From the NCBI RefSeq assembly GCF_014805625.2, contig NW_023998422.1:4773874-4837873 (forward strand): 64,000 bases of DNA, in the 5' to 3' direction. This DNA is from Glossina fuscipes (Eukaryota; Arthropoda; Insecta; Diptera; Glossinidae). Positions within the stretch are counted from its first letter, which is position 1. Every line of letters begins with the position of its first letter. The position numbers and the translations under genes were made by a program. Positions 25,151 through 37,689 of the stretch are shown piece by piece. The notes under the pieces are model-generated. The model saw only the letters and a program-made list of their open reading frames with translations. It was not told the DNA's origin and made no database searches.

Positions 25151-27654
25151 AAGCCTATAGCGTTATATGCTAGTGCTTTACAATTTTAATTGTCGCATAT
25201 ATTTCGCTGATTAAAATAATAATAAGAATAAAAAAAAAATGATTAAATCATCAATAGTTAGATTTAATTTTATGATTGCACCACTTTGCATATTTGCACG
25301 CTAGGCAAATGAATGGTAGGAGTGGCAACAGTTTATCAAAGTTTTTTAACTTACTGATCCATACAGTTGGATATCTTTGAGAAAAAGTCAGTTTGTTCAT
25401 TATTTTATTTCGAAACAGTTACGAATATATTCGTTTTTGGAATCTTTAATAAGCATAATATTCGAGAAATATACAAGTTCAAGAGATAATTTGTTTTATT
25501 TTTTATTTATTTATTTAAAGCAAAGCCATGGGCTAATATACATAGCTACCTTAGTATAAGTCCTCTGCATAGAAAGAACTGAAGACTAATGAAATAATTC
25601 CTTTGCTATATCGGTAACATCTTTAATCGTCAACTAAAATATCTCTTAAAAGCATTTCCAGAATCCCACAGTCAGTGGCAACGCATTTCAGCATCGAATA
25701 GACCGAACAATCAATGAGCGTTCAGCCAGAGAGTTCGATATAAAAAAATTCCTATCCGACTCGGAAAACTGTAGCGATTCGATTGGAAGATTCAGCGCTT
25801 GTGACTAAACAATTACGTAGAAATAGATTAAGAGCTTAAATTTTAAATAGTCATAGAAAGAGAATATCAAAGAAGCGTAAACGAAAGAGAGGATGCGGTC
25901 GCTGAGGCTGACATTACACACAAAACATTTGACAATCGCTTTAAGTCTCTCTAGATCACTTTAACACAATAGTGAAACTTCGAGGAGCATTTTTACATTT
26001 TCCTTTGAGATGGTTCGCCCATTAATTTGGGAATAAACTGATTCGGGATTTACGATGATGAACAATATATAAGAATTTCTTAATTTATTATCATGACAAC
26101 CATGAACGGGTGAAACAGATCTACTATATTCAACTTGCCGATGCTCTACCACAAATTATAGTTTCACTGTTATTGTTAACACTATTCGTTATATTGACTA
26201 TCGCACTATAAAACCTAAAGTAAATATACGTATACACAGTCATAAATACATACAAGTATATGTACAGTTGTGTGAGTTTGCTTGTAGTGTAGATAAATTT
26301 TGAAGCTATAAATAAAATAACCCAGTAATTTACAATTTGGAAAGTTTCCTCAGCTTCTGCATTAATTGTTTTTTTTGCAACAACTACGAATGTTCCTCAA
26401 AAAGCTACTTAAATATGTACGTCCTTAGGGTTGAGTCCGTTTATCTTTCCGTCTATCGTTCATGGTCTGTCGATAAAAGTCTAGTGATCGGAAACATCAC
26501 AGGAAAATGTTTACAACACGTATTAGTGAGGTGGACAGACGGACATAGTTGAATCGATTCGTCTAAAGCATCTTGGAATTTGAGATTTAGTTGCATGCCT
26601 TTTCAATACTGGGTGTCCGAGATTTGCTCTCTATTTGCTTTGAAGCTTAGAAGGCAAATGCCGAATTGGCATCTTTTACACTTCGCTGAAGAAAATGAAA
26701 AGCAGCAGAGGTACACTGCTTTATTATCTTCGCTTTGCTTTAGTTGTCTTTAGGTAACTTATGGATTGTTTCCCAAATATTTAAATATAACTGAAATCTA
26801 AAGTTTATTGAAACTTAAATTCCCAAGCTCTTTTATTCACTTACCATGGCATTGGTTTGCAGTGAAATAAGAGCATTATATGATAGGATGGATGTATTAT
26901 TGAAAACTAAAAAAAAAAAAAAAAAAAAAATGAAATTAAAAAAAATTTAAATTACAAAAAAAAAAAAAAGATTAAGAATAAATAAATACAACACTTTAGT
27001 CGCCGGTATTACAAGCACACATATATAAACATTCGCTGAACATTAACCATCAATGCTGTTTATAGAACACGCGATATCAGCAGCACTAAAAAAGCCTTAT
27101 CTCCGTATGAGAGTTGAGAGCAATGCTGGAATATTTACGTTTAACGAATTGACAACAAAAACCAATTAGCCATTGTTTATATGACAGGAAATACACAAAA
27201 CAAAAAAAAAATAAAAAAATGACTTATCAAGTGTAAACAAATCACGAACCAATGAAGTGATAATTTTAACGTTTTTAAATTTTTTGTTTTTTTTCCTCAC
27301 TTCTTTAGCATATGCAAATTTTTTACGGAAATGTCCGGAAAAGCCTAAAAAAATTGATATGAAATAAATGCAATATTAAAAGCTTATTGTAGAGAAAACG
27401 GTTTAAGCTTAATAATTAGGCAATGAATTGCTTAATGCCAAATTTAAAAAACAACATTCAACAACACCTTTTTTGGTTTTCGAAGCGAATCTTGAGCAAC
27501 GAAAACTTGATCACAAATAAGTTTGCAAGAACACTGTTGTTAGGGAAATGAGTCGTAGGTAATTGCATACCTTGTTAGCAGTGGAACATTTTGAGAATAA
27601 TTTTCGTCAACAGATTTGTGCTTGGTCATAATGACTTGAAGATAAAAGTAGCAC
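25151..27654. other. Non-coding stretch
   Basis: AT-rich. Holds poly-A tracts at about 26910-26930 and 26957-26969. A short GGACAGACGGACATAG near 26533 may be a decayed piece of dispersed repeat R in reverse. Confidence 0.4.
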
Positions 27655-28100
27655 AGGCACATTTTCGCGCGATCACTTTCTACGACTTTCGACGTGGATT
27701 ATGAAGACAAGGAAGATAAGTGCCATCCCTTGCCGATGTGAAAATCTAGTGCAAGAGGTTCAATCGTGATCGCCGTAAGCTCACCTGCGAAACTAGTAAT
27801 AATCGCCTGCATCATGGGACATTGATGCTGTGCAAAAAGTAATCCTGCGAAGGCAAGATGTGAGGTACTGTAGCACTGACGAAATGTTAGACCTTAGTTC
27901 CATTAACAGTTTTCCTATTCTTAAAACCGAACCGAAAAGATCTATGGAAGGACGGAGTTTTGCCACTATTAAGGAGATAAAAACCGCATTGCTGGTAAAG
28001 TTCGAACCCATACCAAAAGATGCAATACAATAATGCTGCTGAGGGGGATTTCTTCGAAGGTCACAGAACAGCTATTGATCAATAAATAAAAATATTTCGC
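27655..28100 (+). mobile_element. Mariner relic 1, internally deleted
   Basis: Plus strand: HFRAITFYDFRRG (27661-27699) matches the start of a mariner transposase. After a gap, FPILKTEPKRSMEGRSFATI (about 27911-27970) then KEIKTALLVKFEPIPKDAIQ match the C-terminal region, and GDFFEGH (about 28045) the tail. The central catalytic domain is missing. Confidence 0.62.
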
Positions 28101-28234
28101 GAAAAACGAAAATTCCTCTCTTTTTTTGAACATACCTGCAATACAAAAATTGCACGGTCGTTTTTTTTGGTTCGATCCCATAGGATGGAACAAAGTTACA
28201 AACGAATGCTCCTATCGACTGGTGCAAGCAAACG

Positions 28235-28790
28235 CTTTGAAAATGTAGCGGTGCTGCTCCAAAAGACGTATATAAGGTCGTAATGGGTGATAAATCATAG
28301 ATCTATGCGTATGAGCCCGACGATAAACAGCAGTTGAGTGCACAGGCGCTTCAAGATAACCTAAAGCTGTTCTCGCTAGCAGCACTTCCAAAGGAATGGT
28401 CGCTTATCCTTCATCCAGAGGAACGTAAATCGATCAAGTCTTAATCGCTTAAAATCATTTAACTGCCAAAAGTTGGTTATACAAGAAACGCGATCGGACC
28501 AGTTCGTTATCATGACAATACGAGCTCTTAAACAGTCCTTCCAACAGCCGACTAAATGAACACTTAATCAATTGAATCAATAGATCAGCCGTCGACGGTT
28601 GATGCCCAATGACATCTTTTCGTAACCGTTCATCAAGAATAAATTTCGTGGATAGCGATTTTCGTTGCCAGAAGAAGCCGTTCATGCATTTTAAAACCAT
28701 GTTCTGGTTGTGTGTGTGTGGAAAAGTATATAAATCGTGAAGAGAAAGCGGCAAAGCAATGTTTAGAGACCAGCTACTATTGTTCATTAT
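28235..28790 (+). mobile_element. Mariner relic 2, different subfamily
   Basis: Plus strand with many stops: GDKS then IYAYEPDDKQQ (about 28286-28330) matches the segment around the first catalytic Asp. MPNDIF, PFIKNKFRG and RFSLPEEAVHAF (about 28595-28700) match the region after the last catalytic Asp. Because it repeats C-terminal segments already present in the preceding relic, this is a second insertion. Confidence 0.6.
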
Positions 28791-28868
28791 TTAGGCTAAA
28801 ATAGGCCTAAAATATGAATAGTGCATCATATAAGATGTGAACAGATAAACAGAAGGACGAATGCCTAC

Positions 28869-28962
28869 GGGCTAAGTTCATCAATATCGCACAACAGCTA
28901 AGCCTAAATGGTTATGGGCTAAGTTCATCTATATCGCAAAACAGCTAAGCATAAGACATGTT
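28869..28962. repeat. Imperfect 47-bp tandem duplication
   Basis: GGGCTAAGTTCATCAATATC at 28869 recurs as GGGCTAAGTTCATCTATATC at 28916, followed in both by GC-ACAACAGCTAAGC-type text. Two units only. Confidence 0.7.
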
Positions 28963-29160
28963 TACGAATTGAGGATGAATAGAAAGACGAACGAAAACAG
29001 AAAACCTGATACCAATGCTTTGTATTTGTAAAAAGTATAAGGAAGCTCTGACATAGACCGGAAAGACTGATGATAAAGCGTAATATCATCTCTAACACGT
29101 AGGTAGTGATTCTATTTACTCTATACATACTTGTTTATTCATCGCTTTGCAGAAAGTATA

Positions 29161-29275
29161 ATATTGCCGTCACTATCGTCATCATCGTCATCATCATCAC
29201 CATCGTCATCATGATTACCATCGTCATCGCCATCGTTATCATTTACTACATCGTCATCATCATCTAACCGTTAAC
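29161..29275. repeat. (TCATCR)n microsatellite
   Basis: Interrupted trinucleotide/hexanucleotide run of TCA, TCG and CCA triplets over about 110 bases. No coding context was found around it. Confidence 0.75.
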
Positions 29276-29989
29276 AGTTACTTTTAGATAAGAATCTATT
29301 CAAATTGATTTATTTTTTAACGCCAGCAGAGAAAAATCCCTTACTAATGTTGGTAAATATTTTTCGTTGTCGTTGCCCTTGGCAAAATAATACGAAAGAC
29401 TCACTGACAGACTGCCTGCGTTCAGTTAAGTTCAGACACCCTTCATATAATGTTTTCGTTTCAAAGCAAACAAGAATTAAAATAAAGTCAAGCTAATGTG
29501 TTGAACAATTTTCATCGCCTCACGTCAGCTGTCCGTCAGTTCAAATGAGTTCGCAAAATCGACTTATTTCAAAATCCTAAAATCCTGAAAACACCTCGCA
29601 TTCATTCTCTACCTTGAAGTAAACGTTATATCAAATTTAATATGCTTTTTATTTACGTTCTGTTTATATTATCATAACATGAAGAAAAAAAAAAAAATTT
29701 TAATAAGTATTTATTTACCAAAGTAATTTACTCTACACAACAACAATAAGGGTAAAGAGCCAAAATGGAGAAGAAAAAGATATAAATAAATAAATAAATG
29801 ATAAACACGTAAGTAAACAAAATAAATTGATTTGTAATTATATGAACTCACAAGCAGGGAGTACAATTCCATTTCACTTGAAAAAATAAAAAAAAAAAAA
29901 TTCGTGAAAATTTCAAACCAAGTTGTTCTTCAATATCGGAAATGCAAAAATACCTCAAAAGCAAGAAATTATAGGAAATGTTGTTATCG

Positions 29990-30410
29990 TACAGTACTTG
30001 TAGTGCAGGCAATATTAAGTTAGTGCGAGCGTATGTAACACCCAGAAGATCTTAGGCCCAAGCAACCGTTTATTCTGGCGATCAAATCAGAATCATTTTC
30101 TATAACTGTTTAAGCCTTCCTGTTATATATAGGGGTTTTAATGAAAAGCAAGTCGTTACATGGGGAGAAAATCTGGTTTCGAGTTTTTTATGAAGGAAAC
30201 CGAAAAACTTTGCGGGAATTTGCTAAGTTTGGATGACGTCAGATGATGCATAAGGTGTCCTTCGATATGCGCGCTCTCGTCAAAAGTAATCCCTTGCACG
30301 AAAGTAATCTGTAAGGTTTGGTGCAAGCGAATAACTGCGCAAAGCGAAATCGTGCAAGGTATCTGAAGATCGCTCTTTCCCGACTATAATGTTCTTACTT
30401 GTTTTGACGA
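29990..30410 (+). repeat. Dispersed repeat family R, copy 5
   Basis: Has the 5' block (GGCAATATTAAGTTAGTGCG, GTAACACCCAGAAGATCTTA) and the 3' block (CCCGACTATAATGTTCTTAC). The CTGTCCGTC core is missing, so it is internally rearranged. Confidence 0.5.
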
Positions 30411-31129
30411 GTGTTTGTAAAATTTTAAATCGATTTATTTACAACTTTTAAGTCAGCTGCCTGTCTGCCGAACATTTTGGAACGTTTGCAGAGAGAGGTT
30501 GTAATAACTGTTTCCATGCGCTGTGGTTATGGGTATAAAAATTAATTAAGGCAAGAGTTTCCTATCTGTGCAGTTAGGCATGTAGTTTAGAGATTTTTTA
30601 ACTCTACCCATCCTAGTCCCGGTCATAATACATTATCTCAATTGAGTGGTTAAAGAAATGAAAAATTTCCTATAAGGACATCTCTGTTTCAAGGCGACTG
30701 TAAGTTTCTCTAGTCTTTTCTTCATACTCAAGAGCTCTACGGTATGCAAAGTATTAATCTGCTTTCATAACCATCAGCGCTAAAGTTCACCATATGTTGG
30801 TTTACGGAATTTGACGACGCTTGTGTTATAAAAATGCTATCCGTGAGCTCGATACGACTTTTACGGAAATGTGCCTCGGTTGTGTAATCATCTTCTTATC
30901 GCTACCATGTTTGAATTGAAACTTTACAGAAGCGAGTTTTGATCTTCGTACTGCGGAAATTAACTTGGAACAGACTTCTCTCTCTTACTACCAGTACCGA
31001 AAAATGCGTAATTACTTATATCCCAGTTTTCAATCTATCATCTCTCTGATCTATTATTATACTAAATAATGGCGTTCTGATCAGTTGTCAAGCTTTTCCT
31101 TTTTTACGTCGGTTTAGTTTTCGCTATCC

Positions 31130-31640
31130 AGAGATTGTTTCCAACAAACAGACGGACATGTTTAGGTGCATTCTAAATTTGAAATTGGCTAAGAATTTAT
31201 GCACTTTCTGGCGATCCTGATGCTTGTTCTGCGCATTGTAAAGATTAGCATAACTAATTTTTATCCACTTTTGTACAGCAACGCCCCTAGAATGTCCATT
31301 GAAATTTTCGTACATTTATCTGCTATGGTTTATGAGCATTGAGCAAAAAATCAATTTGTTAATGTTTTTATGAAAAACAGAGGTATTCTCAGTTTACGTT
31401 GCGCTTTGGGCAAGTCCTTCCACCCACTTGGCCCATTTTCGATACAAAGCTGCGCGCAAGAACTTTTAAATGTTTTGCCAAATTTGAAGCCGATAGCTTC
31501 ACTTTTGCGGCCAGCAGAATGTTGGCAGACATTAGACAGATGGAAAGACAGACATGTTTAAATTCATTTAGATTTGAATATATATACTTTGTAGAGTACC
31601 CCATGCTTCCTTCTGGGCCTTGTAAACATATATACTCCTC
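31130..31640 (-). repeat. Two tandem copies of a related dispersed repeat
   Basis: On the minus strand CCCAGAAGGAAGCATGGGGT, then TAAACATGTCTGTCTTTCC (about 31541-31559), matches a common fly repeat with an 'acccagaaggaagcg...tatatattc...tgtccgtctg' layout. A second diverged copy with AAACATGTCCGTCTGTTTG lies at about 31145-31163. Confidence 0.45.
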
Positions 31641-34600
31641 ATCAGTCGGTGATGGGTAAGAGAGTAAGCTATTCTTGTTAATTATCACTAATGCTGCAGC
31701 CGTCTGTGCTGGAAAAGTGCTTATGCTTAAAAACAAAATTCGCAAAAATAAATATGGCTTAGAGCCCTTTTAGCTGTGAGAATACTTTTATTTCAATGCA
31801 TTCACGCTTTCGATATTTTTTAAAAGCTATGAAAAAAAAATTCAATTTCATAGCGTTGTCTTGCTTCTACTATGACTTAAAGGACAAATAATAGATAGCC
31901 TTTCATTAAGAGCGATACTTCAAAGCAAATTCTGCTTCATTTTGAAGTTTCAAAAAAGCTGATGTGTTCGGTGCAAAATATTGTTCAAATATCTACCACA
32001 GTTTTGAACATGTAGACTCACGCCATGGCTCCACTTGTTCGTCACTCTTTGCCCTTCGAAAGCTCCAAAGTTCTCTGTATAGATTTGGGCTGCGGTGGAG
32101 CTGCAAAGAAATAAATTCATGGATATTAAGTCATATACTCCCGTTGGTCTGAATATCGATTCTCTGGTGAACAAACGATGAGCACCCATAACTTAAGTGT
32201 TGCTTTCGTAAAATGCTTTAATGCTAAACGTTCAGCAATCGTCAGTGAAAGTGGAAGCGGAATTTGCACTTCAACTGGAAATTATAATTGATCATGAAAT
32301 GATCATCACGCCTAATGAAGGCTTTGCGTTTCGTTTTGTTTCATAATTAATTATTGAAAGAAGAAGAAGAAGAATTGAAGAGTAGTTTTTCGATATTAGA
32401 ATATGTTTAACACCTAAAGTCATGATTGCCATAATTCATCATTTATTTAGCCAAAGGTCTTTTACGAACTACGAACATAAGATCTCATATCAAATCAAAT
32501 TCAATTGTTATTAACTATATTGCAGCGCAAATGACCAAAAAGGAAAAAAAAAAAACAAAACAACTTCATGTTGTTCCTCTTGTTGTCGTTGACGCTGAAA
32601 TTGACATGAAGTTTGTAATTAGTTAGGTTGTATATATATATGAGAAATATGACCTCTCATAACCATTTTATCTATAAAACTAATATTTACGTACATACAT
32701 ACGTGTATATGCGTATATGAGTATATGAGTATATATTTCTACTTAATTGCTGGACATGTGTGTGCGTAGATTGGTGGACATAGGTGAACACAGGTGCATA
32801 TTAAAATCTCATATCAATTTAAAAGAGAAATCCCATAACCACCTCTAACCAAGCATAGTGGTGTTGATGATATGTTTGTGATTATATGCGTGCCCTGGCT
32901 TACTCGTTAGCATTTGCATTTGCTGCGGACTATACATGTTTGTGATGATATCTACGGACATTTCACATTATGACAAAGAGGGACTTGAATATATACACAT
33001 ACATATACGAACGCAGAGGCAAAAGCATTTGTCCACTTGATTTTCCCTGTTAATGACAGCAAACTTTCACAAAATTTCGTTCACTTCGTAAAAATGTATA
33101 AAAAAAAAAAAAAAAAGAAAGGCAAATTCTTCTAAAGAAATGTTATGGAATTTCAATTTGCCCGGAGAGTACAGTGGTGACTATGAGGTCTCTGGATTAA
33201 GGCCTAATGGAAAATTCATAAAATCATGTTATTTAGCTTATGTGCTTGTAGGCTGACCGCAAAAACTGGCCTAGACTAAGGGCCAATGAGTCCCTTGTCA
33301 ATACAAATATGACAGTTTGTTTTTTTTTTTTTTTTACTATTTTTAAATTTCTACTTTTTGAAAACAAACGCATCTCTGAGAACTTAGGGGGAAAGACATG
33401 TTCAGCAAGCAATCAATTCAACCAAAGGAGAAGAAGAAGAAGAAGTAGAACAAGTGAATGTTACAAACATTCATCAAGATTGAACAAATGCATATAGATG
33501 ATGCATGAGTGCCTGATTGAATGCGGCAACGAATGAGTGGATGAATGAATGAGTGAACGTATGACGGACGTCTCGTTAAAATTTATGCTCGACCATAAAA
33601 AGTAAAAATATTTCAATGCAGTTGCTTCCAAAGCCTATTGCTACTGTTAGGAATATTCTCGTTTTCGTTTTCATTTTTCTTTCATTCCCATTTGCAATTC
33701 TTTACCATCAGTCAGTTGTTTTGCATTACGATAATCTTCTAAAGCATAAGGCGCACTATAAAGTCAGCATCGACAGGCGTTTATTAAGTTCATCAAATAT
33801 TACTTATGGTTAAATTTACAAATGAAACTCTTACCGAATTATTACTCTCGTCCTTTCTAAGTCATTTGTGAAGCCTGTATTCCTCTTGAGAAGGAATTTT
33901 GGATACTTAACTAGAGCCGATAAATTTTAAAAAATTATTTAGAAAGAAAGTTAAATTAGATCGACGGCCGGTTAAAGCTTGTAACGGCCTACATTGGGGT
34001 TAGTGGTGAGCTAATGCCAATGTCAGCTGGCCGATTTTTGTCCGGGCTCGAATTTCTAAAGAAGCTTTTTTGTTTGCCAGCCGATACCGACTTGCCTGTC
34101 TTTACTGTAACCGTCTAAACATGCGTTTCTCCATCTCCCTTATACCTACTAATTTATTCTACTTGCTTTTCCTCATTACAACGAATGTATGTATTAGCGA
34201 AAATGACATATAACTCGATAGAAGGGCTTGCTTATTATTCTAAAGCCCTCGTGCTCTTAACCCATTACATTCTATTCCTTATTTCAATTTAGTCTATCTG
34301 AGTTTGATCAGCGAAAGCGTGATCTCAGCTAACCTGATCGTTATCATCTATTCTCCAATAGCTTTAAATCGGTGCGAAATGCTAGATTTAATCTATCGTA
34401 TTTTATGTGGTATTAAACCAAATTAGCTTTGTCGGATTGAAAATCAGTATTAAATTTAAATTAGCCTAACGCGATTAAGAAGAATATATAAAGAGAATGG
34501 GAAATAAAAACGTTTAGTGCGCCTGCGTAGACAGCAATATCGGAACGACTGCTGTCAAATATACTTAAACAGCATTCTACGGATGTTACGAAAGAATGAT

Positions 34601-34799
34601 GTTGAATCAACGGTGATTGAATTGAGAAGAACACGAAACAGCGTTCGCCGTAGTCACTTAGCCTGTCTTCGAAACAAATCTGAATAGCCAAAAAGCCATT
34701 GCATGGTGCAGCATTTGGTCTGAAAGTGTTGATCGAGCATGTGGCACAAACTATGGTTACGCGATTATTAATTTTTTTTTGCGTCATACTGAAGATATG
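31641..34799. other. Non-coding stretch
   Basis: No supported gene. Contains short A and T runs, a TA-type repeat near 32630 and GAA triplets near 32359 and 33430. Confidence 0.4.
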
Positions 34800-35110
34800 T
34801 GGCTTCGACGAGATCGTGTCACAAGTTGAAAAATACGCCGCGCCTTAGAATTGATTTGTGAAAAATTTCCCAGACGTGTAATCTCACTTTTGGTTATGCG
34901 AATTGAACACCATGATTGGGTGATTTCTCACACCTTAATTTTTTTGTACGGCTACGCATGCGGTCGCAGTGTTCACGTAAAGTCGATCTTGATGCTTTGA
35001 AAACGAACATCCGTCAATTTGTGGCCGAGCTATTGCTCAATATGTACAGACAAGCAATCGAAAATTAGCTCAAAAGCCTTCAGTCCTGTAAGATATTCCG
35101 TCGAGGATAT
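34800..35110 (+). mobile_element. Possible transposase C-terminal relic (Tc1/mariner superfamily)
   Basis: Plus strand: FFVRLRMRSQCSRKVDLDAL then KTNIRQFVAELLLNMYRQAI (about 34935-35055) resembles the C-terminus of Tc1/IS630-type transposases (a GYLKS...LKxNIRxxIAxI pattern). No intact frame. The rest of the element is not clear. Confidence 0.4.
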
Positions 35111-35284
35111 TTGATTCGAAAGTCCATACAATGGATAAAACTGCGTCTTCCAATAGCTGTTTTACCTTCGAAAGAAGGAAACGACGTAAGAAAGGAAGCG
35201 GTTAGCGGTTCGTTTCCTCTCTTAGTTTTAAGTTTGAGTTACGTTTAGTAATACGTATCATAGGCGCTTAGTTTCTTAGTTCTA

Positions 35285-35360
35285 GGTTGTCACTATCGAA
35301 GACTTCGAACCGGCGACCCTCCCTTTCCTAAGTTAGCTCCTTCGCTCTGCCCTATTTTAA
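35285..35360 (-). mobile_element. Possible second tRNA-derived element
   Basis: Reverse complement has GGGTCGCCGGTTCGAAGTCT, a B-box match (GGTTCGAAGTC), preceded by GGAGCTAACTTAGGAAAGGG that could be a decayed A box. No foldable tRNA arms. Confidence 0.25.
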
Positions 35361-35686
35361 CTGAATTTCGGGACCAAAATGAACCTAGGACTTTGATTCT
35401 CTCCAAGCTTTTAAGTTGTCGAAGAAGATGGTCTGGGGCTTGGTTCAGTTCTTTCCCTGGCACATAATATTTTCTGTTGTCTGTCTCTTAGCTGTTAAAA
35501 AGCTAAACAAGACAGACAAAACACGCTAAAGACTTTTCATATTGTTTCATATATTTTTTCTTTTGGTTGCTAACGAAGTGATAAAATTAGTGGACGTTCG
35601 ATGTGACAGGAACATAAACATTTGACATTTGAAAATTTTTCGATTTCCCTACTGCTGGCGTGAGTGCAAGCAATAAGCAAACTTAC

Positions 35687-35770
35687 CGGAGAGTGCTTTG
35701 CCTGCATGCGACAGGCATTGGCATCATCAGCGCCGTCATCGTCGGCATTCAGCCCATTTGTACACATCAT
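35687..35770 (-). CDS. Candidate short coding exon, minus strand
   Basis: Seen: ATG at 35770 (a second ATG follows directly), 28 codons reading MMCTNGLNADDDGADDANAC then RMQAKHSP, then CTCTCCG|GTAAGT. The segment is much richer in GC than its surroundings, with GAC/GAT, GCC and AAC-type codons. It could be a first coding exon ending in phase 0. No partner exon was identified and the product is not recognised. Confidence 0.28.
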
Positions 35771-35893
35771 TATTTATCAAGCAGATGGTTTCGTTTGTAT
35801 ACTGGTTTTGCGATAAATTCATAAATATTTATGTATGCAAAATATTCGTTAAAATACCTTTACGAGAATAATATCTGGCTGTTTATTTCTAAG

Positions 35894-35939
35894 GTACACA
35901 ATGGCTACGCTTGCTAGCATATAGCGTCGACTCAACTCA
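35894..35939 (+). CDS. Candidate internal exon B of the same gene
   Basis: Seen: GTTTATTTCTAAG before 35894 (an AAG acceptor, weaker than CAG) and CTCA|GTAAGA after 35939. The compatible frame (starts with two bases, ends with two) reads TQWLRLLAYSVDST. Joined to exon C it completes a Gln codon. This is the weakest link of the chain; an alternative acceptor in the same frame is the TAG ending at 35917. Confidence 0.22.
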
Positions 35940-36075
35940 GTAAGAGTGTGAGACAATTTCAGTTTTTCATCGCCATAATTATTTTCACAATTATTAGCAT
36001 CATTCGTTTAGAGACATGTTGGCAGGTGTAGATACGAATGCATGTGCCTCTGTACCATTATATGCAGTGATATTA

Positions 36076-36076
<1 letters not shown>

Positions 36077-36134
<58 letters not shown>
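36077..36134. repeat. (TA)n(TG)n compound microsatellite
   Basis: About 36 bases of TA followed by about 18 bases of TG. Lies in the short intron between candidate exons B and C. Confidence 0.9.
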
Positions 36135-36519
36135 ATATTTATGCATCTTGTTGAGTATTTGTGTTCTAGTTCGTTCAAATATTCAGCCATTATTGTATTT
36201 ATCCACAATATCTAGTCAACATCTCTGCTACTGTAATTTAATGCCGTTTTAACCGGAACTTTTTGTGTTTGTTTAATATTTTTATGGCTCTGACGTGCGA
36301 AGACAACTGAATTTCATTTTAATGAATTCGCACGAAAAAATCTTTCATTCGTTTTCTTTTTTTTTTTTTTCATGCAGTTGCATCAAATAAAAAAAAGACC
36401 TTCAAAACTATTTTATGCCTACATAGACACAGGCGTACTGTCCTGACTGGCCTTCAATTTACTTAATATAATTGAATAATTTCTTTAAATGTTCACGTTT
36501 TTTGTATTTGACCGCTCAG

Positions 36520-36571
36520 GTACACCGGACTTGTTACTTCCTTAGTGAGAAGATTTGGTACTAGCGACAGG
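36520..36571 (+). CDS. Candidate internal exon C of the same gene
   Basis: Seen: acceptor TTTGTATTTGACCGCTCAG, donor ACAGG|GTGAGT. Of three frames only one is open. It starts with one base and reads YTGLVTSLVRRFGTSDR, ending in phase 0. Exon D, which starts in phase 0, follows after a 360-base intron. No family recognised. Confidence 0.38.
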
Positions 36572-36931
36572 GTGAGTATTTTAATTACGTCCGTCCATCA
36601 AGCATTATTGAAACCATACTCAAACCAACATAACGCGTACGTTCTGAGTTGGTATATATGGACGAACTTATAAGAAAAAAAAAAACAAAAAACTGGAAAA
36701 AAAGCAAACACATTGATATGCTACAGAAAGGTAAGCTCGACTTTTGAATGCCCTACACTAGTTCGCCTATAACAATCCTTCACCTACTCTCGCCATATAA
36801 TTTCAAAAATTGTAAATAATTTTGCTTCTAATTATATTGCGATATATAGCTACAATCTGTGTATCAACATCCGATTTACATTTACACGTACAAATTGTAT
36901 CTATCAAATAACATGAACTATACACGTGCAG

Positions 36932-37018
36932 GATAATACGCGTAACCCAGCTTCGGTGGAAGAAGATAGAGAAACGAATGACAGAGAAAATGAAAAACTA
37001 AGATTACGAAACTTGCAA
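36932..37018 (+). CDS. Candidate internal exon D of the same gene
   Basis: Seen: 87 bases between ACACGTGCAG and CAA|GTATGT, phase 0 to 0. Only frame 1 stays open; it reads DNTRNPASVEEDRETNDREN followed by EKLRLRNLQ, a strongly charged helix-prone peptide. Frames 2 and 3 hit stops. The acceptor has a poor pyrimidine tract. Purine-rich sequence can mimic such peptides, so this remains a candidate. Confidence 0.38.
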
Positions 37019-37689
37019 GTATGTGCAATAATAGAATTCGGAATGGATTGTAGAGAATGAATCAGTCAAGAAGAATAAGTCTTGCCCATGGGACTGGCAT
37101 GCCAGAAGCCGCCTCTATAAAGAATATTCAGGTTAACTTCGTCCAAAAGCGCTAGCGATTCAATTACCCCATTTAGTAACTTGAGGGCAAAAGTTATGTT
37201 TAAGATGCGTCTATGTTTTACACGGCTAGGTTAATCGATATGCAATAGTCTACGCTCGCACTTGTTGCCATGTAAAGGCCTAATTTTAATAAGAAGCGTT
37301 TGGAAGGAAGAAAATTCTCTCCTCCGTTTACACTGCTCATTTACATAGTAATACGCCTTATTAAACAAGCTATGCTTTCATCGTATTGCAGGTATAATAG
37401 GTACAGCGCATTTACTTACAGTCCTCTTACGAACTCTGATCTGGGCGTGAGTATGCTCTTCTTGAACGAAACTCGGACGCCGACATAACCTCACTTACTA
37501 TTCAGCGTCGTTGTCAATCGATTACCCAAACTCAATCGAAATAAGATGATTGATCTTCGAATGGGTCGTCGTCGCATTCAACGAATACGTACTAACAATT
37601 TACTATACCTATAAATATGTACAAAACACTTATCCTCACGTATAAGACCCGGTTTTGCTTTTCTTACGTTATCGGGCATCTTCATCGCG

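Noticed and set aside
37422..37446. 25-nt exon between TTTACTTACAG and GTGAGTATG
   Set aside because: In the phase set by candidate exon D it contains TGA; it could only be a terminal exon, and there is no other support.
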